NCBI GenBank assembly: GCA_003244205.1
Contig: QHBW01000050.1
Span: 1 to 37,842, forward strand
Direction: 5' to 3'
Source: Solirubrobacterales bacterium
GTDB lineage: Bacteria > Actinomycetota > Thermoleophilia > Solirubrobacterales > Solirubrobacteraceae
Length of the DNA stretch: 37,842 nt
A model generated the notes under the pieces. That model was not told the origin of the DNA and made no database searches. It was given only the letters and a program-made list of their open reading frames with translations. The translations under genes were made by a program, and so were the position numbers. Of the stretch, positions 8,268-17,101 are shown piece by piece; within the stretch, counting starts at the first letter, position 1, and each line of letters opens with the position of its first letter.

Positions 8268-8699
8268 ATGCCCGGGTGGGTGATCTGGATCCTTGCAGCA
8301 TGTGGTCTCGCCGTCGGCGAGATGCTCTCCCTCGGGCTCTACCTGGCGCCGTTCGCAATCGGTGCCGCGCTGGCAGGCGTGCTGGACGCCCTCGGGGCCG
8401 GCGGCGTAGTCTCCTGGCTGGTCTTCCTCGTAGTGTCGTTGGTCACGCTCGGCGTCGTGAGACCGATTGCCCGCCGGCACCGCTCGATGCCGCCCGCCCT
8501 GCGCAGTGGGACGGCGGCGTTGGTGGGTAAGCAGGCGATGGTGCTCGAGCGGATCGCCAACAACGAGGGGCTGGGGTGCGTGCGCATCGATGGCGAGATC
8601 TGGACCGCACGCGCCTACGACGAGGACTCCGAGATCGAGGCGGGCAAGCGCGTCAGCGTGATGGAGATTCGCGGTGCGACCGCGATGGTGAGCGAGTAG
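8268..8699 (+). CDS. NfeD-like membrane protein
   Basis: A 143-residue protein. Two hydrophobic segments (about residues 4-32 and 42-65) precede a soluble C-terminal OB-fold-like domain (GKQAMVLERI...GCVRIDGEIWTA...GKRVSVMEIRG), the layout of short NfeD proteins. NfeD proteins are almost always paired with an SPFH/stomatin protein and are thought to help organise membrane microdomains or quality control. The SPFH gene follows 42 nt downstream. The ATG at 8268 is supported by the upstream TAGGCT hexamer. Confidence 0.88.
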   Translation: MPGWVIWILAACGLAVGEMLSLGLYLAPFAIGAALAGVLDALGAGGVVSWLVFLVVSLVTLGVVRPIARRHRSMPPALRSGTAALVGKQAMVLERIANNEGLGCVRIDGEIWTARAYDEDSEIEAGKRVSVMEIRGATAMVSE

Positions 8700-8730
8700 C
8701 GACGGCATGTCGACCGCAATGCAAATCCCC

Positions 8731-8736
8731 AGGAGG
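8731..8736 (+). promoter_or_regulatory. Strong Shine-Dalgarno AGGAGG of the SPFH gene
   Basis: AGGAGG with a 5-nt spacer to ATG 8742; the GTG at 8739 would be only 2 nt away. This decides the start. It is the clearest Shine-Dalgarno site in the window and contrasts with the many starts that have none. Confidence 0.8.
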
Positions 8737-8741
8737 TAGTG

Positions 8742-9701
8742 ATGGCAGGCTTGATCGTTCTCGCTGTGCTGGCCGTTGTGCTCATCTTCACCGCCGCGCG
8801 CACGATCCGGATCGTGCCTCAGGCACGCGCGGGTGTCGTGGAGCGGCTCGGACGCTACAGCCGCACGTTAGATGCGGGGCTCGTGATCATCGTGCCCTTC
8901 ATGGACCGCCTGAGGCCGCTGATCGACTTGCGCGAGCAGGTCGTTCCCTTCCCTCCCCAATCGGTCATCACCGAGGACAACCTGTCGGTCAAGATCGACA
9001 CAGTCATCTACTTCACTGTCACCGACGCCCGCGCCGTCTCCTACGAGGTCGCCAACCCCCTCCAGGCGATGGAGCAGCTCACGGTCACGACGCTGCGCAA
9101 CGTAGTCGGCGACCTTACGCTCGAGCAGACGCTTACTTCGCGCGACAACATCAACACCCGCTTGCGCACGGTGCTCGACGAGGTCACCGGGAAGTGGGGA
9201 ATTCGTGTCAACCGTGTGGAGCTAAAGTCGATCGACACACCCGGGTCTATCCAGGAGGCGATGGAGAAGCAGATGCGCGCCGAGCGCGACCGTCGCGCCG
9301 CGATCCTCACCGCCGAGGGCGTCAAGCAGTCCCAGATCCTCACCGCCGAGGGCGAGAAGCAGTCCGCGGTGCTGCGCGCCGAGGGCTCCAAGCAGTCGGC
9401 GATCTTGCGCTCGGAGGGCGAGGCCAAGGCAATCCACACTGTCTTTGCCGCGATCCACGAGGGCGACCCCGACCGCGCGCTGCTCTCCTACCAATACCTG
9501 CAGATGCTGCCGCAGCTCGCCCAGGGAGACGCCAACAAGGTCTTCGTCATTCCCTCGGAGTTCTCGACCGCGTTCGGGATGCTCGGCGAGCGCTTGGCGG
9601 CGGCGGCCACCCCCCCGCCGGGCGACGGCGCGAGTCCTCCCCCGGCGCCCCGGCGCCCCGGCGCAGGATCCCCGCCGACGGGGCCGCGCGCGGTGGACTA
9701 G
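8742..9701 (+). CDS. SPFH/band-7 (stomatin/slipin-like) membrane protein
   Basis: A 319-residue protein. An N-terminal hydrophobic anchor (residues 2-20) is followed by the SPFH domain: IVPQARAGVVERLGRYSR, GLVIIVPFMDRL, LREQVV, ITEDNLSVKIDTVIYFTV, MEKQMRAERDRRAAIL. A four-unit 11-residue repeat (AEGxKQS type) continues the coiled coil used for oligomerisation. The C-terminus ends in a Pro/Ala-rich tail of about 35 residues that is probably disordered. With the adjacent NfeD it forms the classical SPFH/NfeD operon, probably a scaffold of membrane microdomains. No protease domain is present. Confidence 0.92.
   Translation: MAGLIVLAVLAVVLIFTAARTIRIVPQARAGVVERLGRYSRTLDAGLVIIVPFMDRLRPLIDLREQVVPFPPQSVITEDNLSVKIDTVIYFTVTDARAVSYEVANPLQAMEQLTVTTLRNVVGDLTLEQTLTSRDNINTRLRTVLDEVTGKWGIRVNRVELKSIDTPGSIQEAMEKQMRAERDRRAAILTAEGVKQSQILTAEGEKQSAVLRAEGSKQSAILRSEGEAKAIHTVFAAIHEGDPDRALLSYQYLQMLPQLAQGDANKVFVIPSEFSTAFGMLGERLAAAATPPPGDGASPPPAPRRPGAGSPPTGPRAVD
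9300..9431 (+). repeat. Four 33-bp in-frame repeats coding an 11-residue coiled-coil unit
   Basis: Units start at 9300, 9333, 9366 and 9399 and encode AILTAEGVKQS, QILTAEGEKQS, AVLRAEGSKQS and AILRSEGEAKA. The 11-residue period suits a right-handed coiled coil. Such repeats are typical of SPFH proteins; four nearly regular copies suggest expansion by tandem duplication. Confidence 0.85.
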
Positions 9702-9712
9702 CCGCCATCGCC

Positions 9713-9718
9713 TAGTCT
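9713..9718 (+). promoter_or_regulatory. -10-like hexamer TAGTCT, leaderless geometry for ffh
   Basis: TAGTCT is followed by 7 nt (CGGTTCA) and then the GTG start of ffh. This places transcription initiation at or next to the start codon. No Shine-Dalgarno site exists in the gap after the SPFH gene. Confidence 0.55.
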
Positions 9719-9725
9719 CGGTTCA

Positions 9726-11060
<1,335 letters not shown>

Positions 11061-11108
11061 CGGGGCGGCCCTGCGGACGGGGATGGGCTCTGCTGGCAGC
11101 GCGCCCGC

Positions 11109-11114
11109 TAACCT
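11109..11114 (+). promoter_or_regulatory. -10-like hexamer TAACCT upstream of rpsP
   Basis: TAACCT ends 8 nt before a GTG at 11123 that opens an eight-codon frame coupled to rpsP, and 34 nt before the rpsP ATG itself. The 8-nt distance fits the leaderless starts elsewhere in the window. Confidence 0.45.
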
Positions 11115-11122
11115 GCGCCGCC

Positions 11123-11149
11123 GTGCTCGTCGCTCGAAAGACCCGTTGA
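11123..11149 (+). CDS. Possible leaderless leader peptide (VLVARKTR) coupled to rpsP
   Basis: GTG at 11123 opens eight sense codons (V-L-V-A-R-K-T-R) ending in TGA at 11147-11149, which shares one base with the rpsP ATG (TGATG). The GTG lies 8 nt after the TAACCT hexamer. If transcripts start near 11121-11123, ribosomes would load on the GTG without a Shine-Dalgarno site and re-initiate at rpsP. This is inference; a frame this short can occur by chance. Confidence 0.3.
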   Translation: MLVARKTR

Positions 11150-11403
11150 TGTCTGTGCGCATTCGCCTTACCCGTGTGGGAGGACACAAGGACCCGGTGT
11201 GGCGGATCGTCATCGCCGACCAGCGCTCTCCGCGCGATGGTCGCGTAATCGAGACCGTCGGCCGCTACAACGCCCAAAGCGATCCGTCCACGATCGTGCT
11301 CAACGAGGAGCGGGTGCAAGCGTGGCTGCGGCGCGGCGCTCAGCCGACGTCCACCGTGCGCAAGCTCCTGCGTATTCGAGGCATCGAGCCCGCCCGGCGC
11401 TGA
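11149..11403 (+). CDS. rpsP: 30S ribosomal protein S16
   Basis: An 84-residue basic protein beginning MSVRIRLTRVGGHKDPVWRI, with IADQRSPRDGR, IETVGRYN and RVQAWLRRGAQPT, all typical of S16. I chose the ATG at 11149 because it matches the S16 N-terminus; the frame is open further upstream without similarity. It is the first gene of the rpsP-khpA-rimM-trmD-rplS block. A possible eight-codon leader peptide ends on its start codon. Confidence 0.97.
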   Translation: MSVRIRLTRVGGHKDPVWRIVIADQRSPRDGRVIETVGRYNAQSDPSTIVLNEERVQAWLRRGAQPTSTVRKLLRIRGIEPARR

Positions 11404-11452
11404 TGGTGCGCGATCGCAGCCGGTCCGCGCCCTAGCGCGCATAGCCGGCGCC

Positions 11453-11686
11453 GTGAAGGAGCTGCTCGAACACCTCGCGCGCGCCCTCGTCGACGACCCC
11501 GGCGCGGTCGTCGTCGAGCAGTTCGAGGAGGACGACGGTACGGTCGTGCTCGAGCTCGTGGTCGCGGAGGACGACTACGGCAAGGTCATCGGGCGGGGAG
11601 GACGCACGGCGGCCGCGCTGCGAACGGTGATCAAGGCCTCGGCGGTGCGACGCAACAGGCGCGTGCTCGTCGACATCGTCGACTGA
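11453..11686 (+). CDS. khpA: KH-domain RNA-binding protein KhpA
   Basis: A 77-residue single KH-domain protein with a GTG start. It has the N-terminal LLEHLARALVDDP and the RNA-binding GxxG loop in GKVIGRGGRTAAALR. KhpA proteins are small RNA chaperones, often with a KhpB partner, and sit between rpsP and rimM in many Gram-positive bacteria, as here. The gene follows rpsP by 49 nt and precedes rimM by 8 nt. Confidence 0.94.
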   Translation: MKELLEHLARALVDDPGAVVVEQFEEDDGTVVLELVVAEDDYGKVIGRGGRTAAALRTVIKASAVRRNRRVLVDIVD

Positions 11687-11694
11687 GATCGCGC

Positions 11695-12267
11695 ATGGGC
11701 GCAGCGCGTGAAAACCGCGACGGCGACGATTCCGCTCCCGGCGCGCAGTGGCTGCGCGCCGGACGGGTAGGTCGCCCGCACGGCCTCGACGGATCCTTTC
11801 ACGTCCGCGACGCACGACCGGGGCTGCTCGCGCTTGGCGTCAGGCTGCGTCTGCGCGCTCGTGGTGGCGCGGCAGCGACGCCCGCAAGCCAGTCATCCGA
11901 CGATCGCGAGATCGTGCGACGGGCGGGATTCGATGCCGCCCCGATCCTGCGCCTCAGCGGCTGTGACCGACGCGAGCACGCCGTCGCGCTCGCGGGAAGC
12001 GAGCTGCTCGTCAGGCGCGAGGTGGCGCCGGCACTGCGGGAGGACGAGTGGTATCCCGAGGAGCTCGAGGGTTGCCGCGTCTTCGACCGCGAACACGCGG
12101 TGGGGATCGTGCGGCGAGTAATCGCGCTGCCTTCCTGTGAAGCGCTCGAGGTCGAGCGCGACGGCGACGAGGACCTGTTGATCCCTCTCGTCCGTGACGC
12201 GGTCCGCACGGTCGACGTTGAGGCGCGCATGATCGATGTCGACCTCGTGTTCCTTGCCGAGGAGTAG
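11695..12267 (+). CDS. rimM: 16S rRNA processing protein RimM
   Basis: A 190-residue protein with the N-terminal RimM domain (LRAGRVGRPHGLDGSFHVRD) and a C-terminal PRC-barrel (WYPEELEGCRVF, VGIVRRV, EVERDGDEDLLIPLV, VDVDL). RimM helps maturation of the 30S head and binds S19. It is slightly longer than average because of an Ala/Arg/Ser-rich stretch around residues 50-75 that lacks family motifs. It lies between khpA and trmD; the trmD start is 10 nt downstream. Confidence 0.92.
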   Translation: MGAARENRDGDDSAPGAQWLRAGRVGRPHGLDGSFHVRDARPGLLALGVRLRLRARGGAAATPASQSSDDREIVRRAGFDAAPILRLSGCDRREHAVALAGSELLVRREVAPALREDEWYPEELEGCRVFDREHAVGIVRRVIALPSCEALEVERDGDEDLLIPLVRDAVRTVDVEARMIDVDLVFLAEE

Positions 12268-12277
12268 GGAGAGGGGC

Positions 12278-12976
12278 GTGGAGATCGACGTTCTCACGCT
12301 TTTCCCGGAGTGGTTCTCCTGGTTCGCCGCCCAGCGCCCGATCGCCAACGCGCTGGCGGCTGGGAGCGCGCTGCGCGCGGTCTCCTACCGCGACTACACG
12401 CCGCTTGCTGGCGGTCAGGTCGACGACACGCCTTTCGGGGGAGGGCCCGGAATGGTGTTGCGTGTCGACGTTGTCGACGCCGCCCTGCGCTCGCTCTACG
12501 GTCGCGACGCGCTCGAGCTCCACGGTCAGCGGCGCATCGTCGCGCTGACGCCGTCGGGACGCCTCTTAGACGACGCCCTCGCGTCCGAGCTGGCGGGTGA
12601 ACGCGCGATCACGCTGCTGTCCGGTCGCTACGAGGGCTTCGACGAGCGCGTGATCGATCACCTGGCCACCGACGCAGTGTCGATCGGCCGCTACGTGCTT
12701 GCCGGTGGGGAGCTCGCGGCAATGGTGGTCTGCGACGCCGTCATGCGCAAGCTTCCCGGTGCGCTCGGGGATTGCCGCTCGGCGATCGAAGAGTCCTTCT
12801 CGCCGGTGCTCGGAGGTGCGCCCGAGTACCCCCACTACACCCGCCCGGCCAGCTACCGGGGATGGTCGGTGCCCGACGTGCTGGTCTCCGGCCACCACGA
12901 GCAGATCCGCGCCTGGCGGGCAGCTCAGAGCGCTCAGCGAGGCTCCGGGGGAGGCCCCGGGGGTTCGCTACCATGA
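12278..12976 (+). CDS. trmD: tRNA (guanine-N1)-methyltransferase TrmD
   Basis: TrmD methylates G37 of tRNAs with S-adenosylmethionine and prevents frameshifting. The 232-residue protein starts at a GTG (VEIDVLTLFPEWF) preceded by a GGAGAGGGG Shine-Dalgarno site. Characteristic stretches are DDTPFGGGPGMV, LLSGRYEGFDERV, SIGRYVLAGGELAAM (trefoil-knot SAM site) and PHYTRPASYRGW. The aspartate expected in the catalytic loop lies in YEGFDERV. It ends in a Gly/Ser-rich tail. Confidence 0.96.
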   Translation: MEIDVLTLFPEWFSWFAAQRPIANALAAGSALRAVSYRDYTPLAGGQVDDTPFGGGPGMVLRVDVVDAALRSLYGRDALELHGQRRIVALTPSGRLLDDALASELAGERAITLLSGRYEGFDERVIDHLATDAVSIGRYVLAGGELAAMVVCDAVMRKLPGALGDCRSAIEESFSPVLGGAPEYPHYTRPASYRGWSVPDVLVSGHHEQIRAWRAAQSAQRGSGGGPGGSLP

Positions 12977-13016
12977 TCGCCCCGCGCCGGCTGTCCCGGC
13001 GACGTCTTCGACGTTG
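12969..13016 (+). promoter_or_regulatory. Possible rplS promoter and leader hairpin
   Basis: TACCAT (12969-12974) overlaps the end of trmD and resembles the -10 hexamers elsewhere. If used, it leaves a leader of about 70 nt before rplS. Within it, 13000-13006 can pair with 13010-13016 (7 bp, one G-T pair, 3-nt loop). An L19 leader could be a regulatory site, but nothing proves it. Confidence 0.22.
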
Positions 13017-13049
13017 CGGCGTTGACCTACACGTCGTGCGCTCCTCGCC

Positions 13050-13742
13050 ATGAGCACCCTGATCGACAGCCTCGAGCGTGCGCAGTTGCGGCGCGTGCCC
13101 CAGTTCGCCGCAGGCGATCGCGTGCGCGTGCACTTTCAGGTTGTCGAGGGGGCGCGCCGCCGCACGCAGGTATTTGAGGGGGTGGTGATCAAGCGCCAGG
13201 GTCACGGCGTGCGCGAAACGTTCACGGCGCGCAAGCAGTCCTTTGGCGTCGGGGTCGAGCGCACGTTCCCCGTCCACTCGCCCAAGATCGAGCGCATCGA
13301 GATCGCCGCACGCGGGGACGTGCGTCGGGCCAAGCTCTATTACCTACGCGGTCGCGTCGGCAAGCGCGCGCGCGTACGCGAGCGCCGCTCGCTGGGAGCC
13401 GAGGAGGGCGTCGCTCCCGGGTTGCTCTACCCGACAGAGCCCGACGCCGAGGTCCCACCTGGTCTTGAAGAAGAAAGGACAGCCGCCCCCGACCCAGACC
13501 CACAGTCGATCACAGCGGACGCGGGTGCCAAAGAGGCGGATGCGGGGGCGGAAGAGGCGGATGCGGGGGCGGAAGAGGCGGATGCGGGCGCGGAAGAGGC
13601 GGATGCGGGCGCGGAAGAGGCGGATGCGGACGCGGAAGCGGCGGATGCGGACGCGGAAGCGGCGGATGCGGGGGCAGAAGAGGCGGATGCGGGCTCCCCA
13701 GAAGCGGACGCCTCCGGCGACGCCGCTCCCAGCGCGAGTTGA
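13050..13742 (+). CDS. rplS: 50S ribosomal protein L19 with long acidic repeat tail
   Basis: Residues 1 to about 115 form a normal L19 ([71 protein letters not shown]). L19 sits at the subunit interface and is usually about 115 residues. Here about 115 more follow: a Pro/Glu linker, then nine heptapeptides of the type ADAGAEE, then a short Ala/Ser end. The tail is strongly acidic and presumably disordered, while the ribosomal part is basic. The stop overlaps the lepB TTG start (TTGA). The next gene is in a different frame, so the tail is not a lepB fragment. Confidence 0.96.
   Translation: MSTLIDSLERAQLRRVPQFAAGDRVRVHFQVVEGARRRTQVFEGVVIKRQGHGVRETFTARKQSFGVGVERTFPVHSPKIERIEIAARGDVRRAKLYYLRGRVGKRARVRERRSLGAEEGVAPGLLYPTEPDAEVPPGLEEERTAAPDPDPQSITADAGAKEADAGAEEADAGAEEADAGAEEADAGAEEADADAEAADADAEAADAGAEEADAGSPEADASGDAAPSAS
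13515..13703 (+). repeat. Nine 21-bp tandem repeats in the rplS tail
   Basis: Nine in-frame 21-bp units starting at 13515 encode ADAGAKE, four ADAGAEE, two ADADAEA, one ADAGAEE and one ADAGSPE. Units 2-5 are nearly identical in DNA (GCGGATGCGGGnGCGGAAGA type), indicating recent tandem amplification, so copy number may vary between strains. Confidence 0.95.
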
Positions 13743-14365
13743 GCCGCAAGGGAGGCAAGTCGGCGGCCAGCTCGCTGATCGAGCTCGTCGTGATCGTCGC
13801 GGTGGCGCTCGGGTTGGCGCTCGGGATTCAGGCCTTCCTGATCAAGCCCTACAGGATTCCGAGCCCCTCGATGGAGCCCACGCTCAACGTCGGCCAGCGC
13901 GTGCTGGTCAATCGTTTGGGCAACGACTTCAACGATCCCCACGTGGGCGAGATCGTCGTCTTCCATCCGCCGCACGGGGCCGACGACGGCCAGGGGATCT
14001 GTGGCGACCCCCACACCGGCCAAAGCACTCCCCAGCCCTGCGACCTCCCGACCCAGCAGGAGTCGAGCCAGAACTTCATCAAGCGGGTGGTCGCCGGTCC
14101 GGGAGACTCGATCTCGATCCGAGACGGGCACGTGGTGCGCAACGGCAAGCTCCAAACGGAGCCGTTCATCAGGCCGTGTGTCACAGGCGATCAGAACTGC
14201 TCCTTTCCCAGGCCGATCATGATTCCGGCCGGAGAGTGGTTCATGATGGGCGACAACCGTGGGCAGTCCGACGACAGCCGCTTCTGGGGACCAGTTCCGA
14301 AGAAGTGGATCATCGGGGGGGCCTTCGCCACGTACTGGCCCCCGGACCGCATCGGCTTCCTCTAG
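13739..14365 (+). CDS. lepB: Signal peptidase I
   Basis: A type I signal peptidase, membrane-anchored, cleaving signal peptides of exported proteins. The 208-residue protein starts at TTG 13739 overlapping the rplS stop. One transmembrane segment (about residues 12-35) precedes the catalytic PSPSMEPTL with Ser44 as nucleophile and [11 protein letters not shown] with Lys115 as general base. The C-terminal box is [19 protein letters not shown] cysteine-containing insertion (residues about 88-101) lies between the boxes. The secreted acylase encoded downstream is a plausible substrate. Confidence 0.95.
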   Translation: MSRKGGKSAASSLIELVVIVAVALGLALGIQAFLIKPYRIPSPSMEPTLNVGQRVLVNRLGNDFNDPHVGEIVVFHPPHGADDGQGICGDPHTGQSTPQPCDLPTQQESSQNFIKRVVAGPGDSISIRDGHVVRNGKLQTEPFIRPCVTGDQNCSFPRPIMIPAGEWFMMGDNRGQSDDSRFWGPVPKKWIIGGAFATYWPPDRIGFL

Positions 14366-14384
14366 CGCAGAGGGCACCGCCGCT

Positions 14385-15071
14385 GTGCCGGTCGCCGATC
14401 TGATTGCGCGGCCGAGGCGTCGTCGCTCGGGTCGTCCGCGCGGGGGCCGTCGTCTCTTCCAGTTCGACCGCGCTCTGGGCGCGCGCTTCGTCGCCGGCGC
14501 CGATGAGGCCGGACGCGGATCGCTCGCCGGACCGCTCGTCGCTGCCGCGGTGCTCTTCGACTACGCCGCCATGGGCGTCGGGGAGCTTCGTGCTCTCAGC
14601 GCGCTCAACGACTCAAAGCAACACCCCGAGGAGGCTCGCGAGGCGCTCTACCCGGTGGTGGTGCGGCTCGCGAGCCGCAGCGCCATCGTCTCGCGCTGCG
14701 CGCGAGGGATCGATGATCTCGGGCTGCACAACACCAATCTGGCCGCCCTGCGTGATGCGCTGGCCCGTGTTGCTTGTCCCGGTTGCATCTGCTTGAGCGA
14801 CGGCTTCGCGGTCGGCGAGACGGGGTTTGAGCAGCATGCGGTGATCGACGGGGACGCTCGCAGCGCAGCGATCGCGGCCGCGTCGATCCTCGCCAAGGTG
14901 ACGCGCGATCGCTATATGCGCCGCGCCGACGAGCTTCATCCGGGCTGGGAGTTCGGCGCCCACGTTGGCTATGCGACACCAGAACACCGCGCCGCGATCG
15001 AGCGCAATGGCGTGTCGCCGCTGCATCGGCTGTCGTTCCGCTCGGCGGCCTACCAGCAGCTCGCGCTCTGA
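14385..15071 (+). CDS. rnhB: Ribonuclease HII
   Basis: RNase HII removes ribonucleotides from DNA and RNA from RNA-DNA hybrids. I chose GTG 14385, 19 nt after the lepB stop, because the frame upstream lies inside lepB. The 228-residue protein has an arginine-rich N-terminus of about 25 residues, then ADEAGRGSLAGP (catalytic Asp40 and Glu41), LNDSKQ, CLSDGFAVG with the third aspartate, and SILAKVTRDRYM with the fourth. The C-terminal HVGYATPEHRAAIERNGVSP is typical. A type 1 RNase HI lies at the other end of the window. Confidence 0.95.
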   Translation: MPVADLIARPRRRRSGRPRGGRRLFQFDRALGARFVAGADEAGRGSLAGPLVAAAVLFDYAAMGVGELRALSALNDSKQHPEEAREALYPVVVRLASRSAIVSRCARGIDDLGLHNTNLAALRDALARVACPGCICLSDGFAVGETGFEQHAVIDGDARSAAIAAASILAKVTRDRYMRRADELHPGWEFGAHVGYATPEHRAAIERNGVSPLHRLSFRSAAYQQLAL

Positions 15072-15083
15072 CGCCGTCGCCCG

Positions 15084-15455
15084 TCAGAAAGCGCCCTCGA
15101 CGTGGTCGAGCGCGACGAGCTCCCCGCGCCCGTTGATCACTACCCCGATGGCGTCGAAGCGCAGGTTGGGTAGGTGCGGGCGGTCGCTTGTTGCGCGCAG
15201 CCAGCCCGCCGCCATGCGTCGGACGCGGCGCTGCTTTGGCGGGCCCAACGCTTCCCAGGGCGACCCGCCGCCGCTGCGGCGCGTCTTGACTTCGCAGAAC
15301 ACAAGCGTGAGTCCGTCGCACGCAATCAAGTCGAGCTCTCCCCAGCGGGTGGCGTAGTTGCGCGCGAGGACCGTGTAGCCGAGGCACTCGAGGTGCTCGC
15401 GGGCGAGGCGCTCCCCCAACCGCCCCAGGTCGCTGCGCGCAGCGTGACCGGACAC
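15084..15455 (-). CDS. UPF0102 (YraN-like) nuclease-fold protein
   Basis: A 123-residue protein of the UPF0102/YraN family: GRLGERLAREHLECLGYTVLARN, RWGELDLIACDG, LVFCEVKTRR and RFDAIGVV. The ELD...EVK arrangement is that of restriction-endonuclease-like folds; the cellular role is unknown. The start is a GTG at 15455 with a TAGCCT hexamer 7 nt upstream on this strand. The family usually sits between rnhB and comM in the same orientation; here it is inverted, converging on rnhB with a 12-nt gap and diverging from comM. Confidence 0.92.
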   Translation of the reverse strand: MSGHAARSDLGRLGERLAREHLECLGYTVLARNYATRWGELDLIACDGLTLVFCEVKTRRSGGGSPWEALGPPKQRRVRRMAAGWLRATSDRPHLPNLRFDAIGVVINGRGELVALDHVEGAF

Positions 15456-15462
15456 CCCGGCG

Positions 15463-15468
15463 AGGCTA
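15463..15468 (-). promoter_or_regulatory. -10-like hexamer TAGCCT, leaderless geometry for the YraN gene
   Basis: On the minus strand TAGCCT is followed by 7 nt (CGCCGGG) and the GTG start at 15455. The spacing is identical to that of ffh, comM and the acyltransferase gene. Confidence 0.55.
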
Positions 15469-15567
15469 CGGGCGATCGGGTCACGCGTGGGCAGCGCCGA
15501 GTGCCAACTGCGCCACCGATCTGCGCCAATGCGCTGCGCGGCACCAGCTCGATCCAGCGTTGCGCCT

Positions 15568-15573
15568 TAGCGT
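15568..15573 (+). promoter_or_regulatory. -10-like hexamer TAGCGT, leaderless geometry for comM
   Basis: TAGCGT is followed by 7 nt (CGTCTCA) and GTG 15581. It selects this start over the upstream TTG at 15560, which would lie before the promoter element. Confidence 0.55.
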
Positions 15574-15580
15574 CGTCTCA

Positions 15581-17101
15581 GTGTTCGCCCGCGTGCGCAC
15601 GTTCGTGATCGAGGGGGTGCAGCCCCGCCCGGTGTTCGTCGAGGTCGACGTCCGCTCGGGGCTGCCGGCTTTCACCGTTGTCGGCCTCGCCGACGCCGGC
15701 GTTCGCGAGGCGCGGGAACGCGTACGCGCGGCACTGCTGAACTCGGACTTCGAGTTCCCGCTCCGTCGGATTACCGCGAATCTCGCGCCTGCGCACCTGC
15801 GCAAGGTCGGTGCCGGGTTCGACCTCGCGCTCGCCGCCGGAGTGCTCGCAGCCAGCGGGCAGCTCGACCCCGAGGCGCTCGATCGCTGGGCGGTCTTCGG
15901 GGAGCTCTCGCTGGCCGGCGAGCTGCGCGGATGCCGGGGCGTCCTGGCGGTCGCCGAAGGCGCTCGGAGAGCGCGGCTGCACGGCCTAGTCGTGCCGCGG
16001 TCTCGCGCCCGCGAGGCGGCACTGGTTGGCGGCGTCGTCGTCGCCGGCATGGAGCACCTGCGCGAGGTCCGCGACGTGCTCGCCGGCTCGCGCCCTGCCC
16101 CGCGGTTGCCGCCCTCGCGCGATGCTCTCGCCACCCCGAGCGAGCACGACCTCGCCGACGTTCACGGCCAGGAGGCCGCCGTCAAGGCGCTTGCACTTGC
16201 GGCGGCCGGCGGTCACAACATTCTGCTCGAGGGTCCACCGGGGACGGGCAAGACGATGCTCGCGCGCAGACTCCCGTCGATCCTGCCCCCGTTGACCCGC
16301 GAGGAGGCGCTCGAGGTCACCCGCATCCACAGCGTCGCCGGCGTTGCACCCGCGGGCGGACTGGTCTGCTCGCGTCCCTTCCGCGCTCCTCACCACACGA
16401 TCTCGGCGTCCGGGATGATCGGGGGCGGCGCCGGCCCTGCGCCCGGCGAGGCGACGCTCGCCCATCTCGGCGTGCTCTTCCTCGACGAGCTGTCGGAGTT
16501 CTCGCGCCCGGCGCTCGAGGCGCTGCGTCAGCCGCTCGAGGATGGCGTCGTCACGATCGTGCGTGGTCAGCGCGCGGCGCACTTTCCCACCGCCTTTCAG
16601 CTCGTCGGTGCTACCAACCCGTGTCCGTGCGGGATGGCCGGGGTCGAGGATCGCTGCAGCTGCGCTGAGCCCGACCTCGCCCGCCATCGCCGCCGCCTGA
16701 GCGGACCGCTCGTCGATCGGCTCGATCTCCTCGTCAACGTCGCTCGACCGGCCGTCGCGACGATCAGCGGACCGTCCGCGACGACATCGGCCGCGGTGCG
16801 CGAAGCGGTGCTCGCCGCGCGCGAGCGCCAGCTCCGTCGCCTCGCGGGCACTGGCGTCGGCTGCAACGCGCGGCTGACCCCGGCGCTCGTGCGCCGCCAC
16901 GCCCGCCTCGACGCCCGCGGCCAGCATCGGATCGAGCGCGCCTACGACCTTGGAGGCCTGAGCGCTCGAGGGGTGTTGCGCGTACTCCGCGTCGCCCGCA
17001 CGGCGGCGGACATGGCAGGACGCGATCGCGTCACGGATGGCGACGTGCTCGTGGCGCTCAGCTTGCGCCAGCGCTTCGAAGCCGCACCGTTGGCGGCGTG
17101 A
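15581..17101 (+). CDS. comM: YifB/ComM family Mg-chelatase-like AAA+ ATPase
   Basis: A protein of about 506 residues: an N-terminal Lon-like domain (FARVRTFVIEGVQ, SGLPAFTVVGLADAGVREARERVRAAL), an AAA+ core with Walker A EGPPGTGKTMLARR and Walker B VLFLDELSEF, the NPCPCG motif, and a C-terminal helical domain. ComM is a hexameric helicase that promotes branch migration during natural transformation; in other lineages the role is less clear. GTG 15581 is chosen from the family N-terminus and the TAGCGT hexamer 7 nt upstream. Its stop overlaps the dprA start (GTGA), so the two are coupled and may act together in DNA uptake. Confidence 0.94.
   Translation: MFARVRTFVIEGVQPRPVFVEVDVRSGLPAFTVVGLADAGVREARERVRAALLNSDFEFPLRRITANLAPAHLRKVGAGFDLALAAGVLAASGQLDPEALDRWAVFGELSLAGELRGCRGVLAVAEGARRARLHGLVVPRSRAREAALVGGVVVAGMEHLREVRDVLAGSRPAPRLPPSRDALATPSEHDLADVHGQEAAVKALALAAAGGHNILLEGPPGTGKTMLARRLPSILPPLTREEALEVTRIHSVAGVAPAGGLVCSRPFRAPHHTISASGMIGGGAGPAPGEATLAHLGVLFLDELSEFSRPALEALRQPLEDGVVTIVRGQRAAHFPTAFQLVGATNPCPCGMAGVEDRCSCAEPDLARHRRRLSGPLVDRLDLLVNVARPAVATISGPSATTSAAVREAVLAARERQLRRLAGTGVGCNARLTPALVRRHARLDARGQHRIERAYDLGGLSARGVLRVLRVARTAADMAGRDRVTDGDVLVALSLRQRFEAAPLAA

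Noticed and set aside
13515..13703. Regular 21-bp repeats as a CRISPR array or satellite
   Set aside because: The repeats are contiguous without spacers, stay in frame with rplS, and encode a consistent heptapeptide.
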